64,000 nt of DNA from Methanobacterium sp. (GCF_038562635.1 NZ_JBCFBO010000001.1:620001-684000), one strand, 5' to 3'. Shown: positions 51,515-60,623, numbered from the stretch's first letter. A program made the numbers and translations. Notes: generated by a model not told the origin, from the letters alone.

Positions 51515-52010
51515 TTTATTTCTCCTTGTAACTTGATTTAGATATAATTAAATTTAGAATAAAATCTCTAATTTAGATCAATTAGATGTGAATTAAAAGA
51601 TTTTCTTTTTTAATGTAATTAAAGATTACTGATTGAGGATAGTGTAGTGATATTGTAGAATTCATAAAATCAGAGGTTAAAAAGATAAAATATAATACAT
51701 TTCAAAATATGAACTAATTTAATTAATTTGAGATATGCATGGGAATATAAATATAGAAAATATGTTAAGATATTTGCCTTCTATTTAAAAAAAAGACATT
51801 GAACTTATATATTTCAATGGCAATTTATTTAATTAAATTTTTTAAAGTATAATACTAATAATGAATAAGTAACATAAATTTATAAGGATATAGAAAAGTT
51901 TATTAGGAATTTTAGACCATATTAACTATTATAATTCTGATTATACCAATATTTTTATACTTTTGCCTGAATTGATTTCAACTATTTTTATCAGATTCGG
52001 AGGAGAAACT
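51515..52010. other. Long AT-rich gap with divergent promoters
   Basis: About 500 bp with no ORF that has a ribosome site. An in-frame extension of the next ORF up to 51963 is untranslated by this reading. Plus-strand TATA-like TTTTTATACTTT near 51951. Confidence 0.5.
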
Positions 52011-52280
52011 TTGACAAACGTAGTAAACTGGTGGGACATTATAGCTAAACTTAGATACGACAAATCCTACTGGCATCATCTAGAACCTGCAGAGGTAACA
52101 GAAATCGTGCAAAGGATAAAAGAAGGAAAAGAAAAGATATGGGGGCTGGATAAATTCGTTCAATTAGAATTAAGGCCTGCATTACCTAAATTAAATCGTA
52201 TGCGAAGCCATTTCCATATAATACACATTCACGATTTGAATATACAAAAAATTAATTCACGACATATTAATACAGGTTAA
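52011..52280 (+). CDS. Hypothetical protein, 89 residues
   Basis: Not recognised. It begins at TTG 52011, 5 nt after GGAGGAGA, giving MTNVVNWWDIIAKLRYDKSYWHHLEPAEVTEIVQRIKEGKEKIW... A Trp- and His-rich protein (WWD, YWHH, RSHFHIIHIHDL), helical in the middle. No cysteine. It precedes the second alba gene by 128 bp on the same strand. Could bind metal through its His residues, but this is only composition. Confidence 0.65.
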   Translation: MTNVVNWWDIIAKLRYDKSYWHHLEPAEVTEIVQRIKEGKEKIWGLDKFVQLELRPALPKLNRMRSHFHIIHIHDLNIQKINSRHINTG

Positions 52281-52408
52281 GTCAAACTACTTTTTTAAAG
52301 TAAAGAATTTTTTATAGGTTTTGAATACTCAAAAAGGAATTTAAAACAGAAATACATAACTGTATTAATACCAAGTCAAAATATTATATTAGAATATGGA
52401 GGTATAAA

Positions 52409-52681
52409 ATGGCAGAGGAAAACATCGTATATATCGGAAATAAACCAGTGATGAATTATGTACTAGCTGTAGTAACTCAAATGAACAGCGGAACTTCAGA
52501 AGTTATTCTAAAAGCGCGTGGAAGGGCTATAAGCAAAGCCGTTGACGTTGCAGAGATTGTAAGAAACAGATTTATAACAGATATAAAGCTTGGAACTATA
52601 GATATCAGTACAGAAGAAGTATCTAACAGAGAAGGATCAAACAGTAACGTTTCAGCCATTGAAATACATCTTAATAAATAA
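52409..52681 (+). CDS. albA: Alba family DNA/RNA-binding protein, copy 2
   Basis: A 90-residue Alba protein, nearly the same as copies 1 and 3 (core VVTQMN(G/S)GTSEV(M/I)LKARG(R/K)AIS(R/K)AVD). Differences: it starts MAEENIVYIGNKPVMNY, has Ser for Gly in QMNSGTSE and ends IEIHLNK. ATG 52409 follows GGAGGTATAAA. Its leader differs from that of copies 1 and 3. The three may form mixed dimers. Confidence 0.95.
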   Translation: MAEENIVYIGNKPVMNYVLAVVTQMNSGTSEVILKARGRAISKAVDVAEIVRNRFITDIKLGTIDISTEEVSNREGSNSNVSAIEIHLNK

Positions 52682-52963
52682 TAAAATAACTTCTTTTTTA
52701 AATTTTAAATCTAAATATTTTGTTTGAAATATTTAGATTTATATCCAACTACTTAAAAAATAACTATTTTTAAATGAAATTAATCATCTAATAAGTCTTA
52801 AAATCCAATATTCTTTAAAACATACTAAATTATAATTAATTCAGAATATTGCGCCATAACTGACTTTATAGTGCCAATCCCGATAGAAATCACATAAAAA
52901 TTTAAAGAAAAGTTAAGACTAATAAATATTTTAATAAGTTAAACCTGAAAGTGCATTGAATAT

Positions 52964-53476
52964 TTATTGAATATACCTTAAATCATCGTGATCATGGGCA
53001 AATTCAGCCCCGCCAGTAATATGTTCCAGCTGTTTATCATATAGCTCTTTAATTTCATCAAAAATGTAGTCATATAACTTTTTTAGGTCATCTTCGCTGT
53101 CTTCACATATCCTGAATTCATCTTTAGATTCCTTACCGTATTTTACTACAAAGCGGCCATCTTCCTTTTTAATTAAAAGTGTACTTCTTACATTTTCCTG
53201 TGGACGGCCATGTGGAACTTCATATAACCCAATTCCAATACCAACATGCCAGAAACCATCTTCTCCAAGTTTTGTAGCTCCATGTATGTTATAGCTAACA
53301 TTGGGATCACTTTCTTTATCAGGAGGGTAGTAATTCACCTGTTCTGGAGGGCATTCTAAATATTCTTTTAGTCCATTCACCATTTTAACCCCAAATTCCA
53401 TGCATTCATTTTCGTAATTGAAATACCGTTTCCTTGCACCGGTATAACTTTCACAGAGTTCTTCAAATCTTGACAT
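52964..53476 (-). CDS. Hypothetical acidic protein, 170 residues
   Basis: Not recognised. An acidic soluble protein with a helical start (SRFEELCESYTGARKRYFNYENECMEFGVKMVNGLKEYL), a beta-rich middle (WHVGIGIGLYEVPHGRPQENVRSTLLIKKEDGRFVVKYG) and an acidic helical end. It ends His/Asp-rich (FAHDHDDLRYIQ). ATG 53476 follows GGTGAGAGT. Alone, between two AT-rich gaps. No known family was recognised. Confidence 0.7.
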   Translation of the reverse strand: MSRFEELCESYTGARKRYFNYENECMEFGVKMVNGLKEYLECPPEQVNYYPPDKESDPNVSYNIHGATKLGEDGFWHVGIGIGLYEVPHGRPQENVRSTLLIKKEDGRFVVKYGKESKDEFRICEDSEDDLKKLYDYIFDEIKELYDKQLEHITGGAEFAHDHDDLRYIQ

Positions 53477-53818
53477 ACTCTCACCTTTTAATTATTGTTA
53501 GTTAACCAGATTAATTTTGTATTATTATATTAATTTTATTTAATAATAAATGTGGGATTTTATATTTAAAAGAAACACATATGATAAAAAATCTTTATAA
53601 AACATTAAATGTCAATTCAAGCAGTGCAAAAAATAATAAACAATAAAAAAAAATAGTTTAAATATATATTAAAAGTTTAAAAAATAAACCATTCTAACTT
53701 TTATGCTTTTTAAATTTTTTTATCCTATAAATCAACCTTTAAATATTTAATAAATTAAATTATTTAGAAAAAACATATAGTTAAACGAGATTAATTTTAA
53801 ATTTTCAGGAGATAAAAA
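53477..53818. other. Divergent AT-rich promoter region
   Basis: About 340 bp with no ORF. TATA-like runs occur for both flanking genes; nothing else noticed. Confidence 0.5.
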
Positions 53819-54127
53819 ATGACCGACAATGATAAGCTGGCTCCAATAGAAGCAAGAGCTAATGACATTTTAAAAAATCATAATGGAGTTTACCTTGAAA
53901 AACGATTATATACTACCTTAAAAAAAGAATTTTCAAACTTATCCCGTGCAGATTTTAGAGAGGTTGTAAATAAATTATTATACGGAGATTATGTGCTGGA
54001 ACACGGCCTTATAAGACCAATGACAGATAAAAAAGCTACAAAATCTGATGAAACTTATACTAAAGGTAAACTATCTGGAAAAGGAGCTTCTAAACCCCAA
54101 AGAATACCAGGTAAAAGGGAAATATAA
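53819..54127 (+). CDS. Hypothetical protein with winged-helix-like N-terminus, 102 residues
   Basis: Residues about 10-62 (ARANDILKNHNGVYLEKRLYTTLKKEFSNLSRADFREVVNKLLYGDYVLEHGLIRP) have the spacing of a winged helix-turn-helix. The remaining 35 residues are basic and Gly/Ser/Lys-rich, probably disordered, fit for nucleic-acid contact. ATG 53819 follows GGAGATAAAAA. Alone, upstream of alba copy 3 by 280 bp. Family not assigned. Confidence 0.65.
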   Translation: MTDNDKLAPIEARANDILKNHNGVYLEKRLYTTLKKEFSNLSRADFREVVNKLLYGDYVLEHGLIRPMTDKKATKSDETYTKGKLSGKGASKPQRIPGKREI

Positions 54128-54405
54128 ATAAAATAAATCAGTATACTGTCTTTTATTTCTATCATAGACAGTTACAATGAGTAATATGTTTAAAATATAA
54201 ATTTAAACACTTAATTGATGTTTATAGTCATTATAAGGATAGATTTATAAAATGATCTTAAATGAACTTAAACTTAAAAATTGAGATTAAAATTACACAT
54301 TTTTGAATTTAGAATCTTTTAAATCTTTATCTATTAAAATGCATAGTTGTATATAATATTACATTCAAATATTATAGTACTCATCATTTCTACGGAGGTT
54401 AAAAG

Positions 54406-54678
54406 ATGTCAGAAGAAAATGTCGTATACATTGGAACTAAACCAGTAATGAATTATGTGTTAGCTGTCGTGACCCAAATGAACGGGGGAACATCTGAAGT
54501 AATGTTAAAAGCCCGAGGGAAAGCCATAAGTAGGGCTGTTGATGTTGCAGAGATTGTAAGAAATAGATTTATAACCGAGGCAGAAGTAGGAGCTATAGAT
54601 ATCAGTACAGAAGAAGTGTCAAACAGAGAAGGATCAAACAGTAACGTTTCAGCCATTGAAATACAGCTAAGCAAATAA
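54406..54678 (+). CDS. albA: Alba family DNA/RNA-binding protein, copy 3
   Basis: A 90-residue Alba protein very close to copy 1 (MSEENVVYIGTKPVMNYVLAVVTQMNGGTSEVMLKARGKAIS...). ATG 54406 follows GGAGGTTAAAAG, the compact and presumably ancestral arrangement. The promoter block 54342-54400 is shared with copy 1. Comparison with copy 1 shows the hairpin insertion there. Confidence 0.95.
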   Translation: MSEENVVYIGTKPVMNYVLAVVTQMNGGTSEVMLKARGKAISRAVDVAEIVRNRFITEAEVGAIDISTEEVSNREGSNSNVSAIEIQLSK

Positions 54679-54824
54679 TAAGATTGTAGAAATCCTTAAA
54701 TAAAAAAATCTCTTTTTTTAATTTTAAATAAGGACTAATAATCCTTTTTTATCTATTAAATCTATTATTTATCAAAATAGTAAAACATTTCATTCAGTCC
54801 TACCTAAATGCTGAAATAGAAAAC
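54679..54824. other. Intergenic lead-in to paired small RNA candidates
   Basis: This and the following segments form a gene-free stretch of about 1.1 kb (54679-55819). It contains two similar promoter-plus-hairpin units, listed separately; the rest is AT-rich with no ORF. Confidence 0.5.
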
Positions 54825-54854
54825 TTTATATACCTAAAATGTTACATTATACAT
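54825..54854 (+). promoter_or_regulatory. Shared promoter module, copy 1
   Basis: TATA box TTTATATA (54825-54832), 9-bp spacer, then TTACATTATACAT (54842-54854). The 13-mer recurs exactly at 55340 and 60691, each time 9 bp after a TATA-like box. Confidence 0.75.
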
Positions 54855-54950
54855 GAAGTAGGTTGTTTGTTTTGTAGATCATGAATAGGAGTACCTCCAT
54901 ACTTAACTCCTATTCTAATCCCCTTCTATTATCTTAAAATGACATTTACA
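54850..54950 (+). ncRNA. Candidate small RNA A
   Basis: Downstream of the shared promoter module. Hairpin AATAGGAGT (54884-54892) with ACTCCTATT (54906-54914), 9 bp, whose 13-nt loop contains CCTCC (54894-54898). GGAG can instead pair with that CCTCC, so two mutually exclusive folds exist. A C/T-rich tail follows. A short ORF inside is not preceded by a ribosome site. About 100 nt. Confidence 0.5.
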
Positions 54951-55322
54951 GCCTAAGATATTTAATTACGTTTTTTAGAATTCAAACCCATATGATTGAA
55001 ATAAAGACTTTAAAATGATTTAAATCGCGATGAATTAATTACTTTAACCTTGAAAAAAGCCTGAAAAAAAATTAGGTTAATAATTGTATGGTTCAATTAG
55101 GATTAAGGTAACTACACTAAATTTAGAATAATTTCATAAATATATGATTATTTCAGAACCTAACTTTAAAAGTAGTTAAAGATGGAATTTTAGTTTTATC
55201 CCATCTTCTTTAAAATACAAGATGCATTTAACAGCCCAATTCCATTTTTCAGTTTTTCATAAAGTCTGTTTACACCACCTCTTATTTTGTTTAATTAATA
55301 CAACGCTACTCATATAGAAATG

Positions 55323-55352
55323 TTTATATATTTAAAGTTTTACATTATACAT
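55323..55352 (+). promoter_or_regulatory. Shared promoter module, copy 2
   Basis: TTTATATA (55323-55330), 9-bp spacer, TTACATTATACAT (55340-55352), exactly as in copy 1. Confidence 0.75.
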
Positions 55353-55450
55353 TGACATGTAAAGTTGGGTACTTTCATGTTTGTTAATCACGCCCGTAGG
55401 GATAGGAGCGCCTCCATATATTTTTAACTCCTATTCCCTCTCCTCATTTT
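55350..55450 (+). ncRNA. Candidate small RNA B
   Basis: Same plan as RNA A: ATAGGAG (55402-55408) with CTCCTAT (55428-55434) and CCTCC (55411-55415) in the loop, followed by a C/T-rich tail. Outside the hairpin the two RNAs differ, so this is a diverged pair. An additional short ACATGTAAAG/CTTTCATGT inverted repeat lies at about 55356-55378. Confidence 0.5.
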
Positions 55451-55741
55451 ATAAATTAAACATAATAATTCTTAAAATAGAAATAAAAAGAATTTTACAG
55501 TTTTAAAGTCTTATTAATACTATTTATTGGTTATAAATGGATCTCTAACTGCCATTCACATAACTCATTGAAAATTATTAAAACAAAGCACCAAAATAGC
55601 TGTTATTTACATAAATTAGATATGATTAGTTTTTAATACATTAAATTTTTGCTTTTTGTGATTTATTTCGTATATAATTGATATTTATCTTTTTTAAAGA
55701 CATTTTAGCTATTAAAAATAAATATCTACAAAACCGAAAAG

Positions 55742-55769
55742 ATTATATATGTAAAATGTAAAATTTTAC
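55742..55769 (+). promoter_or_regulatory. TATA box with palindromic operator-like site
   Basis: ATTATATA (55742-55749) is followed by a perfect 12-bp palindrome GTAAAATTTTAC (55758-55769) at about the transcription start, 50 bp before the first gene of the transporter group. The placement suits a repressor site; the regulator is unknown. Confidence 0.55.
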
Positions 55770-55819
55770 TTTAAAAATTAAAAGTGTATTAACTTGAGGA
55801 GAGTTGTGGAGTTGTAGTC

Positions 55820-56272
55820 ATGAAAAAAGCCGTTTTTATATTAATAATAACAATTAGTTTTACAACAAATACACTGTTATCAATGGATTTTAGCTCTAAT
55901 AATTCCTTTAACACATCTAAAGAAGTAAAAGTAAATGCACAAGTGACCTCCAAAGATCAAGAAATAAACAAATCCTTTCACAAAATTGCGTCTCTTAAAT
56001 ATGACGTTAAAAAATGCAACTGCAAACACAAATCCAATGCATTTGCAGATGTACTTACTAAAAAAGGAGCAAAAAATGTCTATTTAATAACAATAGAGCA
56101 TGGACCCAGAGAATATTCACATATGGTAGTATCATGGGAAGGTAGAGTATATGATACTACAATAACACCTCCAGTTTATGGAATAGACGAAAAAGAATAC
56201 CTAAATAAAATTAAAAAATACGGATTCACTGGTTTACAGGTTAAGGCCCCCTATTCCAGTAATAGAGGATAG
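55820..56272 (+). CDS. Exported transglutaminase-like protein
   Basis: A 150-residue protein with a signal peptide (about 1-22) and a single compact domain. CNCKHKSNAFADVLTKKGAKNVYLIT (about 73-98), then EYSHMVVSWEGRVYDTT (about 106-122), give the Cys...His...Asp order of transglutaminase-like papain-fold proteases. This is inferred from motif order; no family was proven. ATG 55820 follows GGAGTTGTAGTC. It stops at 56272 and the permease start is at 56281, so the two are likely one transcript. Located outside the membrane, it could process peptides for the transporters behind it. Confidence 0.65.
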   Translation: MKKAVFILIITISFTTNTLLSMDFSSNNSFNTSKEVKVNAQVTSKDQEINKSFHKIASLKYDVKKCNCKHKSNAFADVLTKKGAKNVYLITIEHGPREYSHMVVSWEGRVYDTTITPPVYGIDEKEYLNKIKKYGFTGLQVKAPYSSNRG

Positions 56273-56280
56273 TGGTAATA

Positions 56281-57726
56281 ATGTGCAATTTGTTCCATAA
56301 AAAAGATATAGAAGAATGTTTGCACCTGGATACATGTAATCAAAAATTAAAACGTTCTTTAGGTTCAATAGGGCTTATTATAATGGGTATTGGTGCAATT
56401 GTTGGTGCAGGGATTTTCATAGTAACCGGAGTGGCCTCTGTAACTTCAGGTCCTGCGTTGATCTTATCATTTATAATTGCAGGTATGGCCTGCGGACTTA
56501 CAGCATTATGTTATGCTGAAATGGCATCCATGATTACGGTAACAGGTGGGATATATACATACGCCCATGTAACAATGGGCGAAATATGGGCATGGATGAT
56601 AGGCTGGACCGGAATACTCCAGTATATTATTGCAGCATCTGCAGTGGCAATAGGCTGGTCTTCCTACACTTCAGGATTCTTTAGTTCAATAGGATTCGCT
56701 TTACCAGATATAATAACAAGTTCTCCACTTACCGGTCCTGGATCAATTAATTTGCCTGCATTATTAATTGTAGCACTTTTAACAGGAGTACTTGTTCTTG
56801 GCGCAAAGGAAAGTGCTAAGGTTAATGCAGCAATTGTTGTAGTAAAACTCGCCGTGATCGCATTATTTATAATAGTAGGGGCCCAATTTATAAACCCTGT
56901 AAATTATCATCCATTTGCCCCTAATGGACTCACAGGAGTACTACAAGGAGCGGCAATGGTCTTTTTTGCATATGTTGGCTTTGATACAGTAGCTTCTGCA
57001 GCAGAAGAAACAAAAAATCCACAGAAAGCACTCCCAATAGGAATTATAGGGTCACTTGCAGTTTGCTCAATATTATACATTACTGTAACAGCCATAATGA
57101 CTGGAATGGTTCCTTACACCATGTTTGAAGGAAGCGCAGCACCAGTTCAGATTGCACTTCAAAGTGTTGGGATAAACTGGGCAACAGCAATAGTTACAGT
57201 TGGAGCAATTGCAGGGCTTACAACAGTTATTTTAGTAAGCATGTTTGTTGTACCTAGACTTCTTTTTGCAATGTCAAGGGATGAATTACTCCCTAAAAGA
57301 CTTACAAAAGTTCACCCAAAATTTAAATCTCCGATAACAAGCATCATACTTGTAGGCACTATATCTGCATTAATATCTGCTTTTTTACCACTGGAAGGGA
57401 TTTTTGAACTAGTTAATATTTCAGCACTTACTGCGTTTATATTTCTTGCATTGTCTGTTATAATACTTCGAAAGCAGAGGCCAGACATCGAGAGAAAATT
57501 CAAATGCCCATTAGTCCCTGTAATACCAATTATTTCCATAATAGCCTGCTTAGGTCTAATTACACAGTTAAAACTTCTTACAATAGAAGTATTTGGAATA
57601 TGGTTACTGGCCGGCTTAACATTCTACTTCACATACAGAAGATACAAGAAATACGCAGCCAATAAAAACAGTGATTTAATAAAACAGGGAAATTATGCAG
57701 TCACAGACGAACTTTCAGCAAAATAA
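56281..57726 (+). CDS. APC family amino acid permease 1
   Basis: A 481-residue amino acid transporter with 12 TM segments. The signature GLIIMGIGAIVGAGIFIVTG (about 30-49) opens TM1 (G-[AS]-G-I-F motif), and FFAYVGFDTVASAAEETKNPQKALPIGI (about 220-247) is the conserved TM6-loop stretch. The start is ATG 56281, following GTGGTAATA; an in-frame GTG at 56272 is part of that site. Second gene of the operon. Its closest relative is the next gene. Substrate not determined (cationic amino acids are common in the family). Confidence 0.93.
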   Translation: MCNLFHKKDIEECLHLDTCNQKLKRSLGSIGLIIMGIGAIVGAGIFIVTGVASVTSGPALILSFIIAGMACGLTALCYAEMASMITVTGGIYTYAHVTMGEIWAWMIGWTGILQYIIAASAVAIGWSSYTSGFFSSIGFALPDIITSSPLTGPGSINLPALLIVALLTGVLVLGAKESAKVNAAIVVVKLAVIALFIIVGAQFINPVNYHPFAPNGLTGVLQGAAMVFFAYVGFDTVASAAEETKNPQKALPIGIIGSLAVCSILYITVTAIMTGMVPYTMFEGSAAPVQIALQSVGINWATAIVTVGAIAGLTTVILVSMFVVPRLLFAMSRDELLPKRLTKVHPKFKSPITSIILVGTISALISAFLPLEGIFELVNISALTAFIFLALSVIILRKQRPDIERKFKCPLVPVIPIISIIACLGLITQLKLLTIEVFGIWLLAGLTFYFTYRRYKKYAANKNSDLIKQGNYAVTDELSAK

Positions 57727-57743
57727 AAGAATCCGGTAAAACT

Positions 57744-59195
57744 ATGAACAGAAACATTTTCCGTAAAAAACCAATAAATGACCTAATTAACACAGATAAC
57801 TCAACTAAATCATTAAAAAGATCTATAGGCCCATTAAGCTTAATTATTATGGGATTAGGTTGTATAATAGGTGCAGGTATCTTTATAATTACAGGTATTG
57901 CCTCAGCTAACTATTCTGGACCTGCACTGGTCTTATCATTTATTATTTCAGCAGTTGCATGTATTTTCACCGCATTATGCTATGCTGAATTTGCTTCCAT
58001 GATTCCTATTTCAGGGAGCGTTTACACCTATACTTATGTTGCTATGGGGGAAGTATGGGCCTGGATGATCGGCTGGGTCTTAATATTTGAATATCTTATA
58101 TCTGCTTCTGCAGTTGCAGTAGGCTGGTCTTCATACATCGTAGGCTTGCTAAACTCAACAGGATTCAACCTGCCCCAAATAATTACCAGCCCACCATGTA
58201 CTGGATTAATTAATTTACCTGCATTCTTAATTATTGCACTTTTAACTGGAATACTGGTTTTAGGAGTCAAAGAAAGTACTCGCTTTAATGCAGTAATTGT
58301 TTTAATCAATATTTTCATTATACTGCTTTTTATCATAATTGGTGCTAATTTCATAAATCCTGCAAATTATCAACCTTTCATGCCTTATGGATGGACAGGA
58401 GTGCTTCAAGGAGCAGCAATGGTCTTTTTTGCATATATTGGTTTTGATGCCGTTTCCACTGCTGCAGAAGAAACAAAAAATCCCCAAAAAACACTGCCTA
58501 TTGGAATTATAGGTTCTTTAATCATCAGTTCAATTCTTTATATTGCTGTTGCAGCAGTTTTAAACGGCATGGTTCCTTACAGCTTATTAAACAATGCCGC
58601 ACCAGTTACATTCGCACTTGAAAAAGTAGGGGCTAACTGGGCTGCTTCAATAGTATCATTTGGAGCATTATTTGGGCTTACATCAGTACTGCTCACCAGC
58701 CTATTTGGACAAACAAGGATATTTTATTCTATGTCGAGAGATGGACTTTTGCCAGGTGTTTTTTCAAAGATTCACCATGATTTCCGCTCCCCAGTACTGA
58801 GCACTATAATTGTAGGGGCAGTAGCTTCAATTATCGCCGCCTTTTTACCGTTGAGCGTGATAATTGAGCTAGTTAATATTGGAACACTTTCAGCGTTTAT
58901 TTTCCTTGCTTTATCCATAATCATTCTTAGAAAACAGCAGCCAGATATTGAGAGGAAATTCAAATGCCCTCTAGTTCCAGTAATTCCAGTTCTTTCCATA
59001 ATATTCTGTGTGTTTCTTATTTTCCAGCTTTCAAGCACAACACTTGAAAGATTTGCGGTGAGTCTGGTCATTGGCTTAGCTGTATATTTTGCTTATGGAT
59101 CTCGCAAAAGCAAATTAAGAGATAAAAAACCCGTTGAAACCAAAGATGAATCTTATTATGAACTTAAAGGTTACAGATTTTACAACAGTAAATGA
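57744..59195 (+). CDS. APC family amino acid permease 2
   Basis: A 483-residue paralogue of the preceding permease with the same TM1 motif (GLGCIIGAGIFIITG) and TM6 stretch (FFAYIGFDAVSTAAEETKNPQKTLPIGI). The two share a RKQ(R/Q)PDIERKFKCPLVPVIP block near the end. Arisen by tandem duplication, 17 bp apart. ATG 57744 follows CCGGTAAAACT, a weak site. It ends just before the GAGGAGG of the POT gene. Confidence 0.93.
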   Translation: MNRNIFRKKPINDLINTDNSTKSLKRSIGPLSLIIMGLGCIIGAGIFIITGIASANYSGPALVLSFIISAVACIFTALCYAEFASMIPISGSVYTYTYVAMGEVWAWMIGWVLIFEYLISASAVAVGWSSYIVGLLNSTGFNLPQIITSPPCTGLINLPAFLIIALLTGILVLGVKESTRFNAVIVLINIFIILLFIIIGANFINPANYQPFMPYGWTGVLQGAAMVFFAYIGFDAVSTAAEETKNPQKTLPIGIIGSLIISSILYIAVAAVLNGMVPYSLLNNAAPVTFALEKVGANWAASIVSFGALFGLTSVLLTSLFGQTRIFYSMSRDGLLPGVFSKIHHDFRSPVLSTIIVGAVASIIAAFLPLSVIIELVNIGTLSAFIFLALSIIILRKQQPDIERKFKCPLVPVIPVLSIIFCVFLIFQLSSTTLERFAVSLVIGLAVYFAYGSRKSKLRDKKPVETKDESYYELKGYRFYNSK

Positions 59196-59210
59196 GGAGG
59201 CTAAACTATT
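59194..59210 (+). promoter_or_regulatory. Strong ribosome site followed by a putative AUU start
   Basis: GAGGAGG (59194-59200), overlapping the stop of the permease, is followed after 7 nt by ATT (59208-59210), in frame with the POT gene. The next in-frame start codon is ATG 59256, 55 nt from the site. Confidence 0.65.
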
Positions 59211-60623
59211 CTAAACAAACATCCTAAAGGACTTTATTCTCTATTTTTTACAGAAATGTGGGAGCGGTTCAGTTACTACGGTATGAGATCCATCCTTATA
59301 CTTTACATGGTCAACGCTCTTCTTTACAATACTACATTTGCATCAACTATTTACGGATATTACACAGGATTAGTATATTTGACACCTCTTATTGGAGGAT
59401 ATGTGGCTGATAGATACTGGGGAAACCGTAAATCCACAATTACAGGAGGCATATTGATGGCACTGGGCCAATTTTCCCTTGCAGTAAGCAGCTATCTTTA
59501 TGTGCCATCTATATCTCAGGGAGCCACATATTCCTCTTTTATTTTTAATAATCAAGGAATATCCTTTTTAATTGGTTTATCACTACTTGTAATAGGTAAT
59601 GGATTTTTTAAACCTAACATATCCTCAATGGTGGGCTTCCTATATCCTAAAAATGATAACAGGAAAGATTCAGCATTTACTATTTTTTACATGGGTATCA
59701 ACCTCGGAGCCCTCCTTTCCCCATTAATTGTAGGAGGGTTAGGAGATACAGGAAACCCTGCAGATTACATGTACGGTTTTTTAGCTGCAGGTGTAGGGAT
59801 GATTATTGGCTTAATTATTTTCATATGGAGTAAAAATAAATACCTGGTAACTCCTGAAGGTAAAAGTGTTGGTTCTGTACCTTCCCATGACATAAAATGC
59901 CAAGAAAATTCCATTAAAAAGTTAACAAAAATAGAAAAAGATAGAACAGCAGTTATTGCTATTTTATCATTTTTTTCCATTTTCTTTTTCATTGCCTTTG
60001 AACAGTCAGGAGTATCACTTACCCTTTTAGCTGAACAACACGTGGACAAGGTAATTCCATTTTTAGGCAATATGCATTATTCTGCAAGCTGGTTTCAAAC
60101 CATAAATCCGCTGGCGATACTGATACTGGCCCCAATATTTGCTGCATTATGGCCAGTGCTTAGAAAAAAAGGACATGAACCTCCAGTACCGCTGAAAATG
60201 GCAATAGGATTGATTATATTAGCCATAGGATTCACAGCCATTTTGCCCGCAGCCCAGATGCTCGACACTGGAACTCAAAATATAAGTCCGTTATGGCTTG
60301 TACTGGCTTATGTAATATTTACAGTGGGAGAGCTATGTTTATCTCCAATTGGATTATCCATGGTATCTAAATTAGCCCCACTTAAATTTACCTGTCTTCT
60401 TATGGCCACATGGTTTTTAGCAAGTTCAATTGGGGGTGTAATGGCAGGTTACATGGGCAGTTTATATCCATCCCCAACCAGGACTATGACAACTTTGTTA
60501 GGTACGCCCATTGATGGGTTTACATCATTTTTCATGATCTTCGTTGTTATATCTGCTGCTGCAGGTATAATTTTAATAATTACCAGCAAAAAGCTTTCAA
60601 AAATGATGCATGGGATTCAGTGA
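59208..60623 (+). CDS. POT/PTR family peptide transporter
   Basis: Proton-coupled di/tripeptide transporter. From the AUU at 59208 it is 471 residues and its N-terminus, ILNKHPKGLYSLFFTEMWERFSYYGMRSILILYM, is the classic POT start, with the ExxERFxYYG motif at about 17-26. Starting at ATG 59256 would cut into this motif region (WERFSYYG would be at residue 2), which argues for the AUU. About 14 TM segments, FLIGLSLLVIGNGFFKPNISSMVG being another conserved block. Last gene of the transporter group. Confidence 0.9.
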   Translation: MLNKHPKGLYSLFFTEMWERFSYYGMRSILILYMVNALLYNTTFASTIYGYYTGLVYLTPLIGGYVADRYWGNRKSTITGGILMALGQFSLAVSSYLYVPSISQGATYSSFIFNNQGISFLIGLSLLVIGNGFFKPNISSMVGFLYPKNDNRKDSAFTIFYMGINLGALLSPLIVGGLGDTGNPADYMYGFLAAGVGMIIGLIIFIWSKNKYLVTPEGKSVGSVPSHDIKCQENSIKKLTKIEKDRTAVIAILSFFSIFFFIAFEQSGVSLTLLAEQHVDKVIPFLGNMHYSASWFQTINPLAILILAPIFAALWPVLRKKGHEPPVPLKMAIGLIILAIGFTAILPAAQMLDTGTQNISPLWLVLAYVIFTVGELCLSPIGLSMVSKLAPLKFTCLLMATWFLASSIGGVMAGYMGSLYPSPTRTMTTLLGTPIDGFTSFFMIFVVISAAAGIILIITSKKLSKMMHGIQ

